Positions 61,346 through 64,000 of a stretch of 64,000 bases of DNA are shown here, piece by piece; within the stretch, counting starts at the first letter, position 1; every line of letters starts with the position of its first letter. The notes under the pieces are model-generated. The model did not search any database. It worked only from the letters and a program-made list of their open reading frames with translations, and was not told where the DNA came from. The DNA lies in the NCBI GenBank assembly GCA_013397695.1, contig VYZI01000240.1, positions 746,180-810,179 on the forward strand, given 5' to 3'. The position numbers and the translations under genes were made by a program. This stretch comes from Centropus unirufus. Taxonomy: Eukaryota; Chordata; Aves; Cuculiformes; Centropidae.

Positions 61346-63495
61346 TAAGTGAGAGAGACAGTTAACATACAAGATTTAGGTTGTGTTCAGATGGATGCTG
61401 CAGTCAAAACGCTTGACTCGGTTGGAACTTTACTGGTGAGAGCTTATGTGTGGTCATTCACTCTCAAATTAATAGAGGACCTATTCCAGATGGGAGGCTG
61501 TATCCATCCTGACCAGGAGATTACTCTGCACTGAGGAGTTAGCACACCTAAGTCATTAATCTCCTGCATGTCCAGTGTGGCCTTGAGGGTGTGCTGTGCT
61601 GCACACGTCCCTTGGTTGCAAGGACAACCTCAGGCATCTCATTGAAACACTGAAGGCTGTGGTGAGCTCCCAGTCAGTATCTGCAATTATGCCACCTGCA
61701 TGGCCTTGCCTTTATCTAAAAGTGCAGGAATAAGTTTTCACATGAGCATCCTTTGCAAATAGGGTCATTTTCTTGTAAGAAAAGTATATAATAGAGCAAA
61801 AGTCTAGAAGGAAACTCTGCATAGCTTGCCATGGGGTAATCTATTCAAAGGCTGATGCTGCACAAATGGAGGGTGACCAGCATCTGAAGGGGGTTTACTC
61901 ACCATCTATATTCGACTTTTTATTGTGCCTTATTAAAGAGCTGTTTTATTAATTAATTTGTTGTCAAGCATTTATTACTGAGATCCAGAAAGGATGCTGC
62001 ACCATCTCATTCTCACCTTCCCACTTCCGCTGCTGGTGAAGAACAGAAGGGTTCTTCACCAGAGGAGTTACAGATGAGTTTGCACTGATTTAAGTAAAAC
62101 TATAAATTAAGATATAACTTCTGTCTCAATTTGTGCCGGGTATACCTCAAACCTTATACCTTGTTATACCTTGTGCCAGGTATAACTCAAAAATTACTTC
62201 TAAATCTCATATCTGGGTCATTGAAACTTTCACTGCCAGTTTTTGATATCTAATGAAAGAAACAACCAGCTACCTCTCTAAAAATATACTATTTTTAAAA
62301 AAATTGCCAGGTACTATGAAGCACAAAACATTGTCACTGAAAATGCTTGGGGCACACATGTCAGTCTGGGAACTGCTGCTCAACAGTCTCGTGAAATAAT
62401 AAATAGAGTATCACACTGCCTTCTGAAGAAATTCTGTAGGTTTTGAAAGACCCCTCAAAACCTTCACATTTGGTTTGCTTCTTCAGGTATGACAGTTGTC
62501 GAGGACAACTGAGCCTTGAAGTGAAAGTACTACACTGAGTAATTAAAGAACAAAACTGTCAAACAGAGCCTTAAAGACCAAGGGGAGGCTCCACATTTAC
62601 CTTTGCCAGGGACAGCCAGCGTGTACGGCAGCAGGGCATGCCTTTAGTAAGACAGAACCTTTACTTTAAAAATGTGCCATCAGGTCTATTAGGGAAAGCA
62701 TCAATAATTAAAGTTAATGCCTGGAAACTGGCATCAGCTACGGGCATAATGACTCAACCTCTTGGAGATCCATTCATTACATTCAACTACAAAAGCTAGA
62801 AGATATAAAAAATGCATGAATAAATTCTTTAAGTATTAACACGCTACTTCTTTAAATGTTTGTTCTGACCCAGGTGGCGCTGCTCTGACTTTTTTCTGCA
62901 ACTTCTTTTCACTTAAATGACCTTAGATTATTGTAACTGTCTCTCAGGATTAAACAAATTGCTCTCTTAAAAACGTATTATTGAAGGTTCTTACTTTGTA
63001 AGAGAGAAAATGCTCTCTGGCAGCCTTCCTTCAAACTCATTGCAAAATGTTAGGTTTCACAGCAAAGATTAAAATCTTAAATTTAAGAACTTTCAGCTAG
63101 ATATGCCATTTACTAAACTGACTTCTGGGCTGAGCAAGTTACATAAAAGCAGGCTAAGAACTACAGAAAAGGACCCTAATTTGTGGCTCCAAACCTCACC
63201 AAGGTAAAGCAGGTAGACACAGTTCCTCAGAACTTCTGGAGGTGGTAGGACTCAAGCATCTTCCACATTAAATCAGCAGTAGTAATAAATGAAGACAACT
63301 TTGTGGAGATTTGGGCATTTCTCATTTGGTAGAGTGAAAACCTTTTTCCTGTGATTTGGGGGTTTAAGCATCTAGATTGTATTTGTTTCCTATTTTGCTT
63401 AAGTTTTTCTCCTAGGGTGATTTATTCCAGCATTTGTCATTGGTGGGTTATTTTTTGATGCTTTCTTACCTCCCTATTACGGTTTGGCAGTAGTT
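61346..63495. other. No gene recognised
   Basis: AT-rich spacer between the last CR1 copy and the 49-bp tandem duplication; only the local repeat at 62.1 kb stands out. Confidence 0.5.
62120..62205. repeat. Local imperfect direct repeat
   Basis: TTGTGCCGGGTATACCTCAA and TTGTGCCAGGTATAACTCAA lie about 43 bases apart, with CTTATACCTTGTTATACC between. Simple local duplication. Confidence 0.8.
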
Positions 63496-63593
63496 TATAA
63501 ATAGAAGATTTACAAATTATCAGGAATAATTCTCTGTTTTCTCCTATAAATAGAAGATTTACAAATTATCAGGAATAATTCTCTGCTTTCTTC
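63496..63593. repeat. 49-bp tandem duplication, near-identical
   Basis: Two adjacent copies, starting at 63496 and 63545, each opening with TATAAATAGAAGATTTACAA and differing at about one base over the first 45. Recent by its identity. It ends about 20 bp before the splice acceptor of the exon-like block. Confidence 0.95.
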
Positions 63594-63613
63594 TCCACTT
63601 CAGGTTTTCTTTC

Positions 63614-63751
63614 CAGAGTAAGAGGATGCGTCTCATTTTGCAGAAAAAAAGAAGAGCCAATCATTTCACAGAAAGAGTCTGAAATTTGTTGCTTCTGGTT
63701 TACAGCCAAATATCCAGAAATTGCAAGCTACCTGTCATTCTTTTCCAAAAA
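63614..63751 (+). other. Exon-like block of unknown gene
   Basis: Acceptor TTTCTTTCCAG|AGTAAG, donor AAAAAG|GTAAAG, and one open frame across the block (VRGCVSFCRKKEEPIISQKE, then SEICCFWFTAKYPEIASYL). I do not recognise the protein; it does not match EXOC1L or EXOC1 as I know them, though those genes follow NMU in mammals. Could be a chance block. Confidence 0.25.
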
Positions 63752-64000
63752 GGTAAAGTTAAAAAAATTGCTTAGCATTTGGGTAAAAAGTAACTGAAGT
63801 AGTTAGAGCTGTATAATGTTACTTAATCTAAGTTAGAAAGAGAAATCTGGAAATTACAGGAAACAAATATTTATATTTAGAAAAAGTATCATGACATTTT
63901 CAGTTTTTTTAAGATCAGCACTGTGTTTGAATACTGCTACCAAGTTTCAAAAAGATCCAGTCCTTCACATAACACTACTGTTGGGCCACGTTTTATAGAA

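Noticed and set aside
1..64000. tRNA, rRNA, CRISPR array, prokaryotic operon signals
   Set aside because: No box A/B pairs, rRNA blocks or spaced direct repeats were seen by eye; the DNA is vertebrate in character.

Overview
The window looks like avian nuclear DNA (a crocodilian or turtle is less likely). It is AT-rich, has small exons in long introns, and is scattered with 5'-truncated CR1 LINE copies on both strands, several ending in the typical CR1 tail (ATTCTRTG-like repeats). There is one assembly gap (10126-10310). No rRNA, tRNA, CRISPR array or bacterial-type operon was seen.

The one gene I can read completely is neuromedin U (NMU), minus strand, nine coding exons between 29973 and 17722. 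All splice sites are GT-AG and all phases agree. They give a 182-residue prepropeptide with signal peptide, NURP region and a 25-residue NMU peptide ending in an amidation signal. Its first exon lies in a CpG island (about 29.61-30.19 kb). Upstream are four canonical CACGTG E-boxes within 1.4 kb and a (CTGGGA)n repeat that could form G-quadruplexes. A substitution in the C-terminal core (FYRPRN instead of the usual FFRPRN/LFRPRN) deserves checking.

Downstream of NMU on the same strand, where mammals have PDCL2 (order CLOCK-PDCL2-NMU-EXOC1L-EXOC1), there is a decayed PDCL2. Three exons are recognisable (11.5, 9.83 and 9.56 kb), with an in-frame stop, a 1-base deletion, a wrong-order exon and a 215-bp-period local duplication. 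Between this relic and NMU, on the plus strand (13.78-16.43 kb), lies a second broken gene: five exon-like blocks encoding a rootletin-type coiled coil with two stops, one frameshift and one lost splice donor, interrupted by CR1.

From 31.4 kb to the right end I find no convincing gene. This stretch holds CR1 copies (two head to head at 38.4-39.5 kb; 47.5-48.2 kb with the reverse-transcriptase core; 60.9-61.3 kb), two probable solo LTRs (40.4-41.1 and 41.9-42.4 kb), some AT microsatellites, and a 49-bp tandem duplication next to one exon-like block at 63.6-63.75 kb. By mammalian synteny it would be the NMU-EXOC1L interval.
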